Shown here piece by piece: positions 26,714-35,331 of a DNA stretch of 64,000 nucleotides; positions within the stretch are counted from its first letter, which is position 1, and each line of letters opens with the position of its first letter. Position numbers and translations under genes: made by a program. The stretch is taken from the NCBI RefSeq assembly GCF_002564045.1, contig NZ_PDJK01000002.1, positions 3,906,001 through 3,970,000 of the forward strand. Direction: 5' to 3'. The notes under the pieces were generated by a model. The model had not been told where the DNA came from. It saw nothing but the letters and a program-made list of their open reading frames with translations, and did no database searches. This DNA is from Amycolatopsis sulphurea (GTDB taxonomy: Bacteria; Actinomycetota; Actinomycetes; Mycobacteriales; Pseudonocardiaceae).

Positions 26714-27514
26714 GTGGGCGCGCTGGTACTGGCCGAGGGCGGGACCTTCACTCCCCCCGGTGCCGAGGCCTTTGAACTGCCGCCGATCTTCGGATCGGGG
26801 TACTGGGGCAGCTTCACCAAGCCGATGCTGTTGGCCATCATCTCGGTGGTGCTCATCCTCGGGTACTTCCTGGTGGCCTCACGCAAGCTCAAGGTAGTGC
26901 CCTCCAAGGGGCAGTTCCTGGTCGAGAGCCTTTACGACTTCAGCCGCAACAGCATCACGCGGAACCAGATCGGTGCGAAGGAATTCACGCCGTACATCCC
27001 GCTGGTGCTCGCGCTGTTCACCTTCTGCCTGGTGAACAATCTGTTCGGGGTCATCCCGTTCTTCCAGTTCCCGACGCTGGGCCGGATCGCCTTCCCGCTG
27101 GCCATGTCACTGTTGGTGGTCTACCCGATCTACCACTTCGTGGGCATCCGCAAGCACGGCATCGGCGGCTACCTGAAGAAGGAGCTGGCCCCGCCGGGCG
27201 TGCCGGGTTTCGTGCTCCCGCTCTACAGCGTGATCGAGTTCGCGACGAAGTTCTTCCTCACCCCGCTCACCCTGGCCATCCGGGTGTTCGCCGCGATGTT
27301 CGCCGGTCACCTGATGATCGTGGTGTTCACCCTCGGCGGCGAGTTCCTGCTCTTCGAGACCTCGAGCTGGGCGCTCAAGCCGGTTTCGCTGGTCGCCTGG
27401 ATCGTGACCATTCTGATGACCTTCCTTGAGGCCTTCATCCAGGTGCTGCAGGCCTACATCTTCGCCCTGCTGTCCGCGGGGTACATCGGCGCCGCACTGT
27501 CCGCGGAGCACTGA
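26714..27514 (+). CDS. atpB: ATP synthase Fo subunit a
   Basis: 266 residues with five to six membrane helices. It forms the proton half-channels beside the c-ring. The essential arginine lies in LTLAIRVFAAMFAGH, within the fourth-to-fifth helix region, and the last helix has EAFIQVLQAYIFALLSAGYIG. The GTG at 26714 follows GGAAGGAG. First structural gene of the atpBEFHAGDC operon, with atpE 56 bases downstream. Confidence 0.96.
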   Translation: MGALVLAEGGTFTPPGAEAFELPPIFGSGYWGSFTKPMLLAIISVVLILGYFLVASRKLKVVPSKGQFLVESLYDFSRNSITRNQIGAKEFTPYIPLVLALFTFCLVNNLFGVIPFFQFPTLGRIAFPLAMSLLVVYPIYHFVGIRKHGIGGYLKKELAPPGVPGFVLPLYSVIEFATKFFLTPLTLAIRVFAAMFAGHLMIVVFTLGGEFLLFETSSWALKPVSLVAWIVTILMTFLEAFIQVLQAYIFALLSAGYIGAALSAEH

Positions 27515-27570
27515 GAACCATCAAGCCCCGATCCGCGTGAGTGCGCGGACCGAAGTGAAGGGAAACGCAC

Positions 27571-27825
27571 GTGAGCAACATCGTTCTGGCCCAGGCCGCC
27601 GCCGAGACCGTGAACCTCAACAAGGGCCTCGCCGCGATCGGCTACGGCCTGGGCGCGATCGGCCCCGGTATCGGTGTGGGTCTGATCTTCGCCGCGGTGA
27701 TCAACGGTACCGCCCGCCAGCCGGAGGCCCAGGGCAAGCTGCAGAGCATCGGTTACGGAACCTTCGTGCTCACCGAGGTGCTCGCGCTGATCGGTATCGT
27801 CATCTACTTCATCGCCTCCGCCTGA
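27571..27825 (+). CDS. atpE: ATP synthase Fo subunit c
   Basis: 84 residues, two membrane helices forming the c-ring hairpin. The first helix is Gly-rich (GYGLGAIGPGIGVGLIFAAV), the loop has ARQPEAQGK, and the proton-carrying Glu is in FVLTEVLALIGIVIYF. This is the target of diarylquinolines in mycobacteria. GTG at 27571 follows GAAGGGAAACGCAC. Confidence 0.97.
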   Translation: MSNIVLAQAAAETVNLNKGLAAIGYGLGAIGPGIGVGLIFAAVINGTARQPEAQGKLQSIGYGTFVLTEVLALIGIVIYFIASA

Positions 27826-27853
27826 GTCGTCCACTCTCGCGTAAGGAGACGTT

Positions 27854-28411
27854 GTGCTGAAGACCGAAATGGTGCTGGCAGCCGAAAATCCGATCATTCC
27901 GAATGTCCCGGAGCTGATCCTCGGCCTCGTCGCCTTCCTGATCCTGTTCTTCGTGCTAAAGAAGTTCGTCGTGCCGCGCTTCGAGAAGGCGTACGAGGAG
28001 CGGGCGCAGAAGATCGAAGGCGGCATCGAGCGGGCGGAGAAGGCACAGGCCGAGGCCGAGGCCGCGCTGACCGAGTACAAGGCGCAGCTGGCCGACGCCC
28101 GGTCCGAGGCCGCGAAGATCCGCGACGACGCGCGCCTGGAGGCCGAGCAGATCAAGGCCGAACTGCGGGCGAACGCCGAGGCCGAGGCCCAGCGGATCGT
28201 CACGCAGGGGCAGGCTCAGCTGCAGGCGCAGAAGGCGCAGATCGTCACCGAGCTGCGGGCCGAGCTGGGCCGCAACGCGGTGGAGCTGGCCGGCCGCATC
28301 GTCGGCGAGTCGCTCGAGGACGAGGCGCGCCGCCGCGGCACCGTCGACCGGTTCCTGGCGGAACTCGAGACATCCGGTGCCAACGGTGCCGGCCACGGAG
28401 CGGGGAAGTAG
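27854..28411 (+). CDS. atpF: ATP synthase Fo subunit b
   Basis: 185 residues. One N-terminal membrane helix (about residues 18-38, ELILGLVAFLILFFVLKKF) is followed by a long charged helix that forms the peripheral stalk as a coiled coil with a second copy and with delta. GTG at 27854 has AAGGAGAC upstream. The stop is 7 bases before atpH. Confidence 0.95.
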   Translation: MLKTEMVLAAENPIIPNVPELILGLVAFLILFFVLKKFVVPRFEKAYEERAQKIEGGIERAEKAQAEAEAALTEYKAQLADARSEAAKIRDDARLEAEQIKAELRANAEAEAQRIVTQGQAQLQAQKAQIVTELRAELGRNAVELAGRIVGESLEDEARRRGTVDRFLAELETSGANGAGHGAGK

Positions 28412-28418
28412 ACCAGAG

Positions 28419-29243
28419 ATGACGCTGCATGCTGCGAGCCGGGAAGCGCTCGACCTCGCCGGGACCCGTCTCGGCGAGGTACTGGCCGACGCGGGGGCCG
28501 ACCCCGCGACGGTCGGGGACGAGCTGCTCTCGGTCGTCGACCTGCTGGACCGCGAGATCGGCCTGCGCCGCGCGGTCGGTGACCCTTCGGTGGACCCGGA
28601 GAGCCGCCGGGGCCTGGTCCGCCGGCTGTTCGAGGGCAAGCTGAGCGAACCGGCCCGCCAGGTGCTCGACACCGTGGTGGGCAGCCGCTGGTCCAGTCCC
28701 CGCCAGCTGGTGGACGGGCTCGAATCGCTCGGCCGCTCGGCGCTGCTCACCGCGGCCGAGCAGACGGGCGGGGTCGAGACCGTCGAATCCCAGCTGTTCC
28801 AGATCGCGCGGATCGTGGCCGGTTCCCCGGAGCTGGACGCCGCGCTGTCCGACCCGATCGCTCCCGCGGAGGCGAAGCGCACGCTCGTGCGCGGGCTGTT
28901 CGCGGACAAGGTCGACGTGGTCACCGAAACCCTCGTCGAGCAGGTCGTGCGCCGGGCCAAGGGCCGTGGGGTCGGTGCCAGGCTGGACACGCTGGTCGCA
29001 CTCGCCGCGCAGCGGCGGGAGCGCTCGGTCGCCTACGTGACCAGCGCGAGCGCGCTCAGCGACACCCAGCGGGCGCAGCTTTCGGCCAAGCTCGACGGGC
29101 TCTACGGCCGGCCGATCGCGCTGCACGTGGAGATCGATCCGGCCCTCGGCGGCGGGCTCGTCGTCCGGGTCGGCGACGAGGTCATCGACGGCAGCACCTC
29201 CGGTCAGCTCGCGGCGCTGCGCCGCAGGCTGGCCAGGGCCTGA
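28419..29243 (+). CDS. atpH: ATP synthase F1 subunit delta
   Basis: 274 residues, longer than the roughly 180 of E. coli because of an N-terminal extension of the kind seen in actinobacteria. The delta/OSCP core runs from about residue 90 (SRWSSPRQLVDGLESLGRSA) to the C-terminal LGGGLVVRVGDEVIDGSTSG. It couples the peripheral stalk to the alpha/beta hexamer. ATG at 28419 lies 7 bases after atpF. Unlike mycobacteria, it is not fused to a second b-like domain. Confidence 0.93.
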   Translation: MTLHAASREALDLAGTRLGEVLADAGADPATVGDELLSVVDLLDREIGLRRAVGDPSVDPESRRGLVRRLFEGKLSEPARQVLDTVVGSRWSSPRQLVDGLESLGRSALLTAAEQTGGVETVESQLFQIARIVAGSPELDAALSDPIAPAEAKRTLVRGLFADKVDVVTETLVEQVVRRAKGRGVGARLDTLVALAAQRRERSVAYVTSASALSDTQRAQLSAKLDGLYGRPIALHVEIDPALGGGLVVRVGDEVIDGSTSGQLAALRRRLARA

Positions 29244-29306
29244 GGCCGCATCCCCCGGCACACAGACTTTGCACACTGACGAAACAGAAGCGAGAGCGGG
29301 AACGAA

Positions 29307-30944
29307 ATGGCGGAGCTGACGATCTCCTCGGACGAGATCGCCCAGGCGATCGGGAATTACGTCTCGAGTTACGCCCCTTCGGTGGAGCGGGAAGAGGTCG
29401 GCGTCGTCGCCGACGCCGGTGACGGGATCGCCCACGTCGAGGGGCTGCCCTCGGCCATGGCCAACGAGCTGCTCGAATTCCCGGGCGGCGTGCTGGGCGT
29501 GGCGCTGAACCTGGATGCGCGCGACATCGGTGTCGCGATCCTCGGTGACTTCGACGGCATCGAAGAGGGCCAGCAGGTCAAGCGGACCGGTCAGGTGCTC
29601 TCCGTGCCGGTCGGCGACGGCTATCTCGGCCGGGTCGTCAACCCCCTCGGCGAGGCGATCGACGGACTCGGCGAGATCGAGACCACCGGCCGTCGCGCGC
29701 TGGAGCTCAAGGCCGCCTCGGTGGTCGAGCGCCAGCCGGTGTCCGAGCCGCTGCAGACCGGCATCACCGCGATCGACGCGATGACCCCGATCGGCCGCGG
29801 CCAGCGTCAGCTGATCATCGGCGACCGCAAGACCGGCAAGACCGCGGTCGCGGTGGACACGATCATCAACCAGAAGGCCAACTGGGAGACCGGCGACCCG
29901 AAGCAGCAGGTCCGCTGCATCTACGTCGCGGTCGGCCAGAAGGGCTCCACGATCGCCTCGGTGAAGACGGCGCTCGAAGAGGCGGGTGCGCTGGAGTACA
30001 CCACCATCGTCGCCGCCCCGGCCTCGGACTCGGCCGGCTTCAAGTGGATCGCCCCCTACACCGGCTCGGCCATCGGCCAGCACTGGATGTACGAGGGCAA
30101 GCACGTCCTGATCGTGTTCGACGACCTGACCAAGCAGGCCGACGCCTACCGCGCGATCTCGCTGCTGCTGCGCCGCCCGCCGGGCCGTGAGGCCTTCCCC
30201 GGCGACGTCTTCTACTTGCACTCGCGTCTGCTGGAGCGGTGCGCGAAGCTCTCGGACGAGCTGGGCGCGGGCTCGCTGACCGGGCTGCCGATCATCGAGA
30301 CCAAGGCCAACGACGTGTCGGCCTACATCCCGACGAACGTCATCTCGATCACCGACGGCCAGTGCTTCTTCCAGTCCGACCTGTTCAACGCCGGTCAGCG
30401 CCCGGCCATCGACGTGGGTATCTCGGTCTCCCGCGTGGGTGGTGCCGCGCAAGTCAAGGCGATGAAGAACGTCGCGGGCTCGCTCCGGATCGACCTGTCC
30501 CAGTACCGCGAGCTGGAGGCGTTCGCCGCCTTCGCCTCGGACCTCGACGACGCGTCGAAGGCGCAGCTCGAGCGTGGTGCCCGGCTGTACGAGGTGCTCA
30601 AGCAGCCGCAGTACTCGCCGGTCCCGGTCGAGGAGCAGGTCGCCACGGTGTACCTGGGCACGAACGGCCACTTCGACTCGGTCCCGACCGAGGACGTGCG
30701 CCGGTTCAACCTGGAGTTCCTCGACTCGGCGCGGCGCAAGCACGCCGAGGTGCTCGGCGCGATCCGCGAGACCGGCAAGTTCGAGGACGCCACCCGGGAC
30801 GCGCTGATCGCGGCGGTGGAAGAGTTCAAGAAGGAGTTCACCACCGCCGAGGGCAAGCCGCTCGAGTCGAACGCCGACGCGATGGACGCCGAGAAGGTCG
30901 GGCAGGAGACCGTCAAGGTCAACAAGCCCGCCCCGAAGAAGTGA
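29307..30944 (+). CDS. atpA: ATP synthase F1 subunit alpha
   Basis: 545 residues. A regulatory nucleotide-binding subunit of the F1 hexamer. The beta-barrel domain is residues 25-95, Walker A is GDRKTGKTAVAVD (about 172-184), and the alpha signature PAIDVGISVSRVGG is present. A C-terminal tail of about 35 residues, rich in Glu and Lys, extends beyond the E. coli protein, as in other actinobacteria where such a tail is linked to limiting ATP hydrolysis. ATG at 29307 with GAGAGCGGGAACGA upstream. Confidence 0.97.
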   Translation: MAELTISSDEIAQAIGNYVSSYAPSVEREEVGVVADAGDGIAHVEGLPSAMANELLEFPGGVLGVALNLDARDIGVAILGDFDGIEEGQQVKRTGQVLSVPVGDGYLGRVVNPLGEAIDGLGEIETTGRRALELKAASVVERQPVSEPLQTGITAIDAMTPIGRGQRQLIIGDRKTGKTAVAVDTIINQKANWETGDPKQQVRCIYVAVGQKGSTIASVKTALEEAGALEYTTIVAAPASDSAGFKWIAPYTGSAIGQHWMYEGKHVLIVFDDLTKQADAYRAISLLLRRPPGREAFPGDVFYLHSRLLERCAKLSDELGAGSLTGLPIIETKANDVSAYIPTNVISITDGQCFFQSDLFNAGQRPAIDVGISVSRVGGAAQVKAMKNVAGSLRIDLSQYRELEAFAAFASDLDDASKAQLERGARLYEVLKQPQYSPVPVEEQVATVYLGTNGHFDSVPTEDVRRFNLEFLDSARRKHAEVLGAIRETGKFEDATRDALIAAVEEFKKEFTTAEGKPLESNADAMDAEKVGQETVKVNKPAPKK

Positions 30945-30955
30945 GCTGGTAGCCC

Positions 30956-31894
30956 ATGGCCGCACAACTGCGGGAGCTTCGCTCGCGCATCAAGGCGACG
31001 AAGTCGATCGGCAAGATCACCAAGGCGATGGAGCTCATCGCCACCGCGCGCATCACCAAAGCGCGGGCGAAGGTCGCCGCTTCCCGGCCGTACGCGGACG
31101 AGATCACCAAGGTGCTCTCGGCGCTGGCCGGCGCGGCGACGAGTCTCGACCACCCGCTGCTGGTCGAGCGCTCGAACCCGAAGCGCGCCGCGGTACTGGT
31201 CGTCACCAGTGACAAGGGCCAGTGCGGTGGATACAACTCCAACGTGCTGAAGGCGACCGAGGAACTGCTCGCGCTGCTGCGCGAGGAGGGCAAAGAGGTC
31301 GACGTCTACACCACCGGCAGCAAGGGGCTGAACTACTACCGGTTCCGCAACCGCCCGGTGGCCGGCAGCTGGACCGGGTTCTCCGACCAGCCCGGCTACC
31401 CGGACGCGGTGACCGCCGCGGAGACGCTGGTGCAGTCCTTCAACGCCGGGGTCGACGACTCTTCCGGTAATGCCGACGGCATCACCGGGGTGGACGAGAT
31501 CCACGTCGTCTACACCGAGTTCGTGTCGATGCTGACCCAGCGGCCGGTGGCCAAGCGCGTCGCGCCGCTGGAGGTCGAGTACTCCGAGGGCGAGGACGAG
31601 AAGCCCGCCGGGCTGCTGCCGAGCTACGAGTTCGAGCCCAGCGCCGACAAGCTGCTCTCCGCGTTGCTGCCGAAGTACATCAACACCCGGTTGTACTCCG
31701 CGCTGCTGGAGTCGGCGGCCTCGGAGCTGGCGGCCCGCCGCACGGCGATGAAGGCGGCCTCGGACAACGCGAACGAACTGGTGAACACGCTGACGCGGGA
31801 GGCGAACCAGGCCCGCCAGGCGCAGATCACCCAGGAGATCTCCGAAATCGTCGGTGGCGCGAACGCGCTCACCGCAGCAGGAAGTGATGACTGA
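30956..31894 (+). CDS. atpG: ATP synthase F1 subunit gamma
   Basis: 312 residues. The central rotor shaft: N-terminal helix (MAAQLRELRSRIKATKSIGK) and C-terminal helix (RTAMKAASDNANELVNTLTR) form the coiled coil, with a Rossmann-like middle domain (VVTSDKGQCGGYN). A short extra segment in the middle (VDDSSGNADGITGVDE) is compatible with the actinobacterial gamma loop. The stop overlaps the atpD start by one base (TGATG). Confidence 0.96.
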   Translation: MAAQLRELRSRIKATKSIGKITKAMELIATARITKARAKVAASRPYADEITKVLSALAGAATSLDHPLLVERSNPKRAAVLVVTSDKGQCGGYNSNVLKATEELLALLREEGKEVDVYTTGSKGLNYYRFRNRPVAGSWTGFSDQPGYPDAVTAAETLVQSFNAGVDDSSGNADGITGVDEIHVVYTEFVSMLTQRPVAKRVAPLEVEYSEGEDEKPAGLLPSYEFEPSADKLLSALLPKYINTRLYSALLESAASELAARRTAMKAASDNANELVNTLTREANQARQAQITQEISEIVGGANALTAAGSDD

Positions 31895-33321
31895 TGACGA
31901 GTACTGAAGCCCCGCGCGCCAAGGGGCGCATCGTCTCGGTGACCGGGCCGGTCGTCGACGTCGAGTTCCCGCGCGGTTCCGTCCCCGACCAGTTCAGCGC
32001 GCTCAAGGTCGACATCGAGTTCGAGCAGCTGCGCAAGACGGTCACCCTTGAGGTCGCCAGCCACCTCGGCGACAACCTGGTGCGCACCATTTCGCTGCAG
32101 CCGCAGGACGGTCTCGTCCGCGGTGCAGAGGTCACCGACACCGGTGCCCCGATCAGCGTGCCGGTGGGCGACAAGGTCAAGGGCCACGTCTACAACGCGC
32201 TCGGCGAGTGCCTCGACGAGCCGGGCTACGGCGCGGACCTCGAGCGCTGGGGCATCCACCGCAACCCGCCGGCCTTCGACCAGCTCGAAGGCAAGACCGA
32301 GATGCTGGAGACCGGCCTCAAGGTCGTCGACCTGCTGACCCCGTACGTGCAGGGTGGCAAGATCGGCCTGTTCGGCGGTGCCGGCGTGGGCAAGACGGTG
32401 CTGATCAAGGAGATGATCACCCGGGTCGCCCGGAACTTCGGTGGTACCTCGGTGTTCGCCGGCGTCGGCGAGCGCACCCGTGAGGGCAACGACCTGTTCC
32501 TGGAGATGTCCGAGGACGGCGTCATCAACGACACCGCCCTGGTCTTCGGCCAGATGGACGAGCCGCCGGGCACCCGGATGCGGGTCGCGCTGTCCGCGCT
32601 GACCATGGCGGAGTACTTCCGCGACGTCCAGAACCAGGACGTGCTGCTGTTCATCGACAACATCTTCCGGTTCACCCAGGCCGGTTCCGAGGTCTCCACC
32701 CTGCTGGGCCGGATGCCCTCGGCGGTGGGGTACCAGCCGACGCTGGCCGACGAGATGGGTCAGCTGCAGGAGCGGATCACCTCGACCCGGGGTCGCTCGA
32801 TCACCTCGATGCAGGCGATCTACGTACCCGCGGACGACTACACCGACCCGGCCCCGGCGACCACGTTCGCGCACCTGGACGCCACCACCGAGCTTTCCCG
32901 GTCGGTGTTCCAGAAGGGCATCTTCCCGGCGGTGGACCCGCTGGCCTCGACCTCGACCATTCTCGACCCGGCGATCGTCGGCGAGGACCACTACCGGGTG
33001 GCCTCCGAGGTCATCCGGATCCTGCAGAAGTACAAGGAGCTGCAGGACATCATCGCGATCCTCGGTATGGACGAGCTTTCCGAAGAGGACAAGCTGACCG
33101 TGCAGCGGGCGCGCCGGATCGAGCGGTTCCTGTCCCAGAACATGCTGGTGGCCGAGGCCTTCACGCAGATCCCCGGTTCGACGGTGCCGCTGGCCGAGAC
33201 CATCGAGTCCTTCGACCGGATCACCAAGGGCGACTTCGACCACTACCCGGAGCAGGCGTTCCTGGGTATCGGCGGGCTCGAGGACCTGGAGAAGAAGTAC
33301 CGGGAGATCACCGGTAAGTGA
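31894..33321 (+). CDS. atpD: ATP synthase F1 subunit beta
   Basis: 475 residues. The catalytic subunit. Walker A is GLFGGAGVGKTVLIKE (about 155-170), the catalytic Glu lies in GVGERTREGNDLF, Walker B ends VLLFIDNIFRFTQAG, and DELSEEDK is the DELSEED lever that touches gamma. ATG at 31894 overlaps the atpG stop. About 114 bases follow before atpC, with a TATTACACT stretch that might allow extra initiation. Confidence 0.98.
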   Translation: MTSTEAPRAKGRIVSVTGPVVDVEFPRGSVPDQFSALKVDIEFEQLRKTVTLEVASHLGDNLVRTISLQPQDGLVRGAEVTDTGAPISVPVGDKVKGHVYNALGECLDEPGYGADLERWGIHRNPPAFDQLEGKTEMLETGLKVVDLLTPYVQGGKIGLFGGAGVGKTVLIKEMITRVARNFGGTSVFAGVGERTREGNDLFLEMSEDGVINDTALVFGQMDEPPGTRMRVALSALTMAEYFRDVQNQDVLLFIDNIFRFTQAGSEVSTLLGRMPSAVGYQPTLADEMGQLQERITSTRGRSITSMQAIYVPADDYTDPAPATTFAHLDATTELSRSVFQKGIFPAVDPLASTSTILDPAIVGEDHYRVASEVIRILQKYKELQDIIAILGMDELSEEDKLTVQRARRIERFLSQNMLVAEAFTQIPGSTVPLAETIESFDRITKGDFDHYPEQAFLGIGGLEDLEKKYREITGK

Positions 33322-33435
33322 CGTTCCGGGGCGGCGGGGCGGATGTCCATTGTGGACTGAAAGCCTCGCCGTTCCGGTACCCGAAGCCGGACCTATTACA
33401 CTCGGCGGTGACCCCGGCGAGCGAAGGAGTGCTAC

Positions 33436-33801
33436 GTGGCTGAGATGTCCGTGGAGCTGGTGGCCGTCGAGCGCCGGCTCTGGTCGGGTACCGCCACCTT
33501 CGTGGTGGCGCAGACCACCGAAGGCGAGATCGGCATCATGCCGGGCCACGAGCCGGTCCTCGGCCAGCTCGTGGAGGGTGGCGTGGTGAAGGTGAACACG
33601 GTCGACGGTGAGGTGCTCACCGCGGCCGTGCACGGTGGTTTCCTGTCCGTCACCGCCACCGGCGTGAGTGTGCTGGCCGAGAGCGCCGAGCTGTCCGACG
33701 AGATCGACGTGGCGGCCGCGCAGGCCGCGCTCAGCACCGGTGACGAGGCCGAGCGAGCCAGGGCCGCGGGCAGGCTCCGCGCGGCCGGGCAAACGGCCTG
33801 A
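33436..33801 (+). CDS. atpC: ATP synthase F1 subunit epsilon
   Basis: 121 residues. The N-terminal ten-strand barrel (MSVELVAVERRLWSGTATFV, GEIGIMPGHEPVLGQL) and one C-terminal helical hairpin are present; the second helix is short, as in mycobacteria. It binds gamma and the c-ring. GTG at 33436 follows GCGAAGGAGTGCTAC. Last gene of the atp operon. Confidence 0.95.
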   Translation: MAEMSVELVAVERRLWSGTATFVVAQTTEGEIGIMPGHEPVLGQLVEGGVVKVNTVDGEVLTAAVHGGFLSVTATGVSVLAESAELSDEIDVAAAQAALSTGDEAERARAAGRLRAAGQTA

Positions 33802-33829
33802 CCGGGCGAACGCGAACGGAGGCCGGGCC

Positions 33830-34264
33830 ATGGAGATTGCGATCGTGGTGCTGGCTCTCCTGATGGTGCTCGTCCTCGTCGCAGGCTGGTATGGCCAGCG
33901 ATGGATCCGGATGCGCCGGGGCGGTGGCGTGAGCGTCGCGCTGCGGTGGCGTCCGGACCATCCGCGGGCCGGCTGGCACCTCGGGCTCGGCCGGTACGAG
34001 GGCGACAAGTTCGTCTGGTACCGGGTGTGGAGCCTGCGCGCCGGCCCGGACCGGGTCTTCCAGCGCGAGAGCATGCAGATCTCCGACCGGCGGGATCCCT
34101 CCGGATCGGAGGCCTACGCGGTGCCGGACGGTTCGACCGTGCTCCGCTGTGAATCCGCCGCCCAGGAAGCGATCGAGATCGCCATGGGACCGGGTGCGCT
34201 CACCGGGTTCCTGTCCTGGCTGGAGTCCGCCCCGCCCGGGCGCCGGTTGCCCCGGGCCTCCTGA
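33830..34264 (+). CDS. DUF2550 membrane protein
   Basis: 144 residues. An N-terminal membrane helix (about residues 3-21) and a cytosolic domain with VALRWRPDHPRAGWHLGLGRY and FVWYRVWSLRAGPDRVF. DUF2550 proteins sit directly after atpC throughout actinobacteria (Rv1312 in M. tuberculosis) and have no proven function. ATG at 33830 has GGAGGCC upstream and is 28 bases after atpC, so it is probably part of the atp transcript. Confidence 0.88.
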   Translation: MEIAIVVLALLMVLVLVAGWYGQRWIRMRRGGGVSVALRWRPDHPRAGWHLGLGRYEGDKFVWYRVWSLRAGPDRVFQRESMQISDRRDPSGSEAYAVPDGSTVLRCESAAQEAIEIAMGPGALTGFLSWLESAPPGRRLPRAS

Positions 34265-34322
34265 ACCCACAGTCTCGGCACGCCCTGCGCGGTCACCCGG
34301 CCGAGTTCCGACGAACTGCGAA

Positions 34323-34651
34323 GGCTGTGAAGGGTCCCTTCACAGACCCAGAGTCCAGGGTCCCGGCGAAGTCGGTCGGGACCAGTGATCAGCAGAGTGA
34401 GCCGTGGCTGCCGCGTCATCATCGACCGGCGCCCGCCGTCTTCGTCGATTGTGCCCGGCAGCGGGGATGTTCGAGATGCGCGATCACCTCGTGGTGTGCG
34501 CCGGACTTGTCTCGGGTCTGTGAAGGGGCCCTTCACAGACTCAGAGTCCGTGAAGGGCCCCTTCATGGACCTCCGCAGCCTGCGCATGGCCCCTCACACC
34601 GACCTTGCCGACACCCTGGACTCTGAGGCTGCGAAGGGACCCTTCACAGCC
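34323..34651 (+). mobile_element. MITE-like element, long type, with terminal palindromes
   Basis: The element proper is 34355-34619 (265 bp): left end CCAGGGTCCCGGCGAAGT, right end reading CCAGGGTGTCGGCAAGG on the other strand, with a 47-bp unit at 34520-34566. Partial palindromic units lie outside each end (34327-34343 and 34631-34647). The interior agrees closely with the copy at 56.9 kb. No matching 9-bp duplication is seen. It fills most of the 438-base gap between DUF2550 and pduO; nothing else is recognised there. Confidence 0.75.
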
Positions 34652-34702
34652 TTGCGTCGGAAGGTTCCGCAGCGAGCCCGCGTGCCCCGACGGCCGTGCC
34701 CG

Positions 34703-35269
34703 TCAGCCGCCCGGCCGCCACAGCACGTCACCGTCCGGGTTGGCCAGCCGGGAGAGGATGAACAGCAGGTCGGACAGCCGGTTGAGGTACTTCGCGGCGA
34801 ACGGGTTCGTCGTCTCGGGCTCGGCCTCCGCCAGCGCCCAGGCGGCGCGTTCCGCTCGGCGGGTCACCGTGCGGGCCTGGTGCAGGTAGGCCGCTCCCGG
34901 GGTGCCGCCCGGCAGAATGAACGAGGTCAGCTTCGGCAGCCGCTCGTTGAACTCGTCGCACCAGTCTTCGAGCCGGGTCAGGTACGCCTCGGTGATGCGC
35001 AGCGGCTCGTACGGCGGGTTCTCCTGGATCGGCAGGCACAGGTCGGCGCCGACGTCGAACAGGTCGTTCTGGATCCGGCGCAGGACCGTGGTGATCTCCT
35101 CGGGCAGCCCGCCGAGCGCGACGGCCAGGCCGAGCACCGAGTTCGCCTCGTCGGTATCGGCGTACGCGGCCAGCCGTGGCGACGTCTTGGGCACCCTTGA
35201 GCCGTCGCCGAGGGCAGTGCTGCCGCTGTCGCCGACCTTCGTGTATACGCGGTTGATGCGAACGACCAT
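34703..35269 (-). CDS. pduO: Cob(I)alamin adenosyltransferase, PduO type
   Basis: 188 residues. It transfers the adenosyl group of ATP to cob(I)alamin, making adenosylcobalamin. The ATP loop TKVGDSGSTALGDGSRV is at residues 10-26, with RTVTRRAERAAWAL and NPFAAKYLNRLSDLLF downstream, all signature segments. ATG at 35269 is preceded by TAGAGT at 35277-35282 (minus strand) with 7 bases between, so the mRNA is probably leaderless. Divergent from murA with 62 bases between starts, as Rv1314c is from murA in M. tuberculosis. Confidence 0.94.
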   Translation of the reverse strand: MVVRINRVYTKVGDSGSTALGDGSRVPKTSPRLAAYADTDEANSVLGLAVALGGLPEEITTVLRRIQNDLFDVGADLCLPIQENPPYEPLRITEAYLTRLEDWCDEFNERLPKLTSFILPGGTPGAAYLHQARTVTRRAERAAWALAEAEPETTNPFAAKYLNRLSDLLFILSRLANPDGDVLWRPGG

Positions 35270-35331
35270 GCGGCTGACTCTACCCGGCCCCGCGTCGGGC
35301 AAAGCTGGGCGAGAGGGCATGATTGGCGGCC

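Noticed and set aside
28245..30965. A 906-residue open frame on the minus strand across atpF, atpH and atpA
   Set aside because: Antisense shadow of the ATP synthase genes, with no family motifs.
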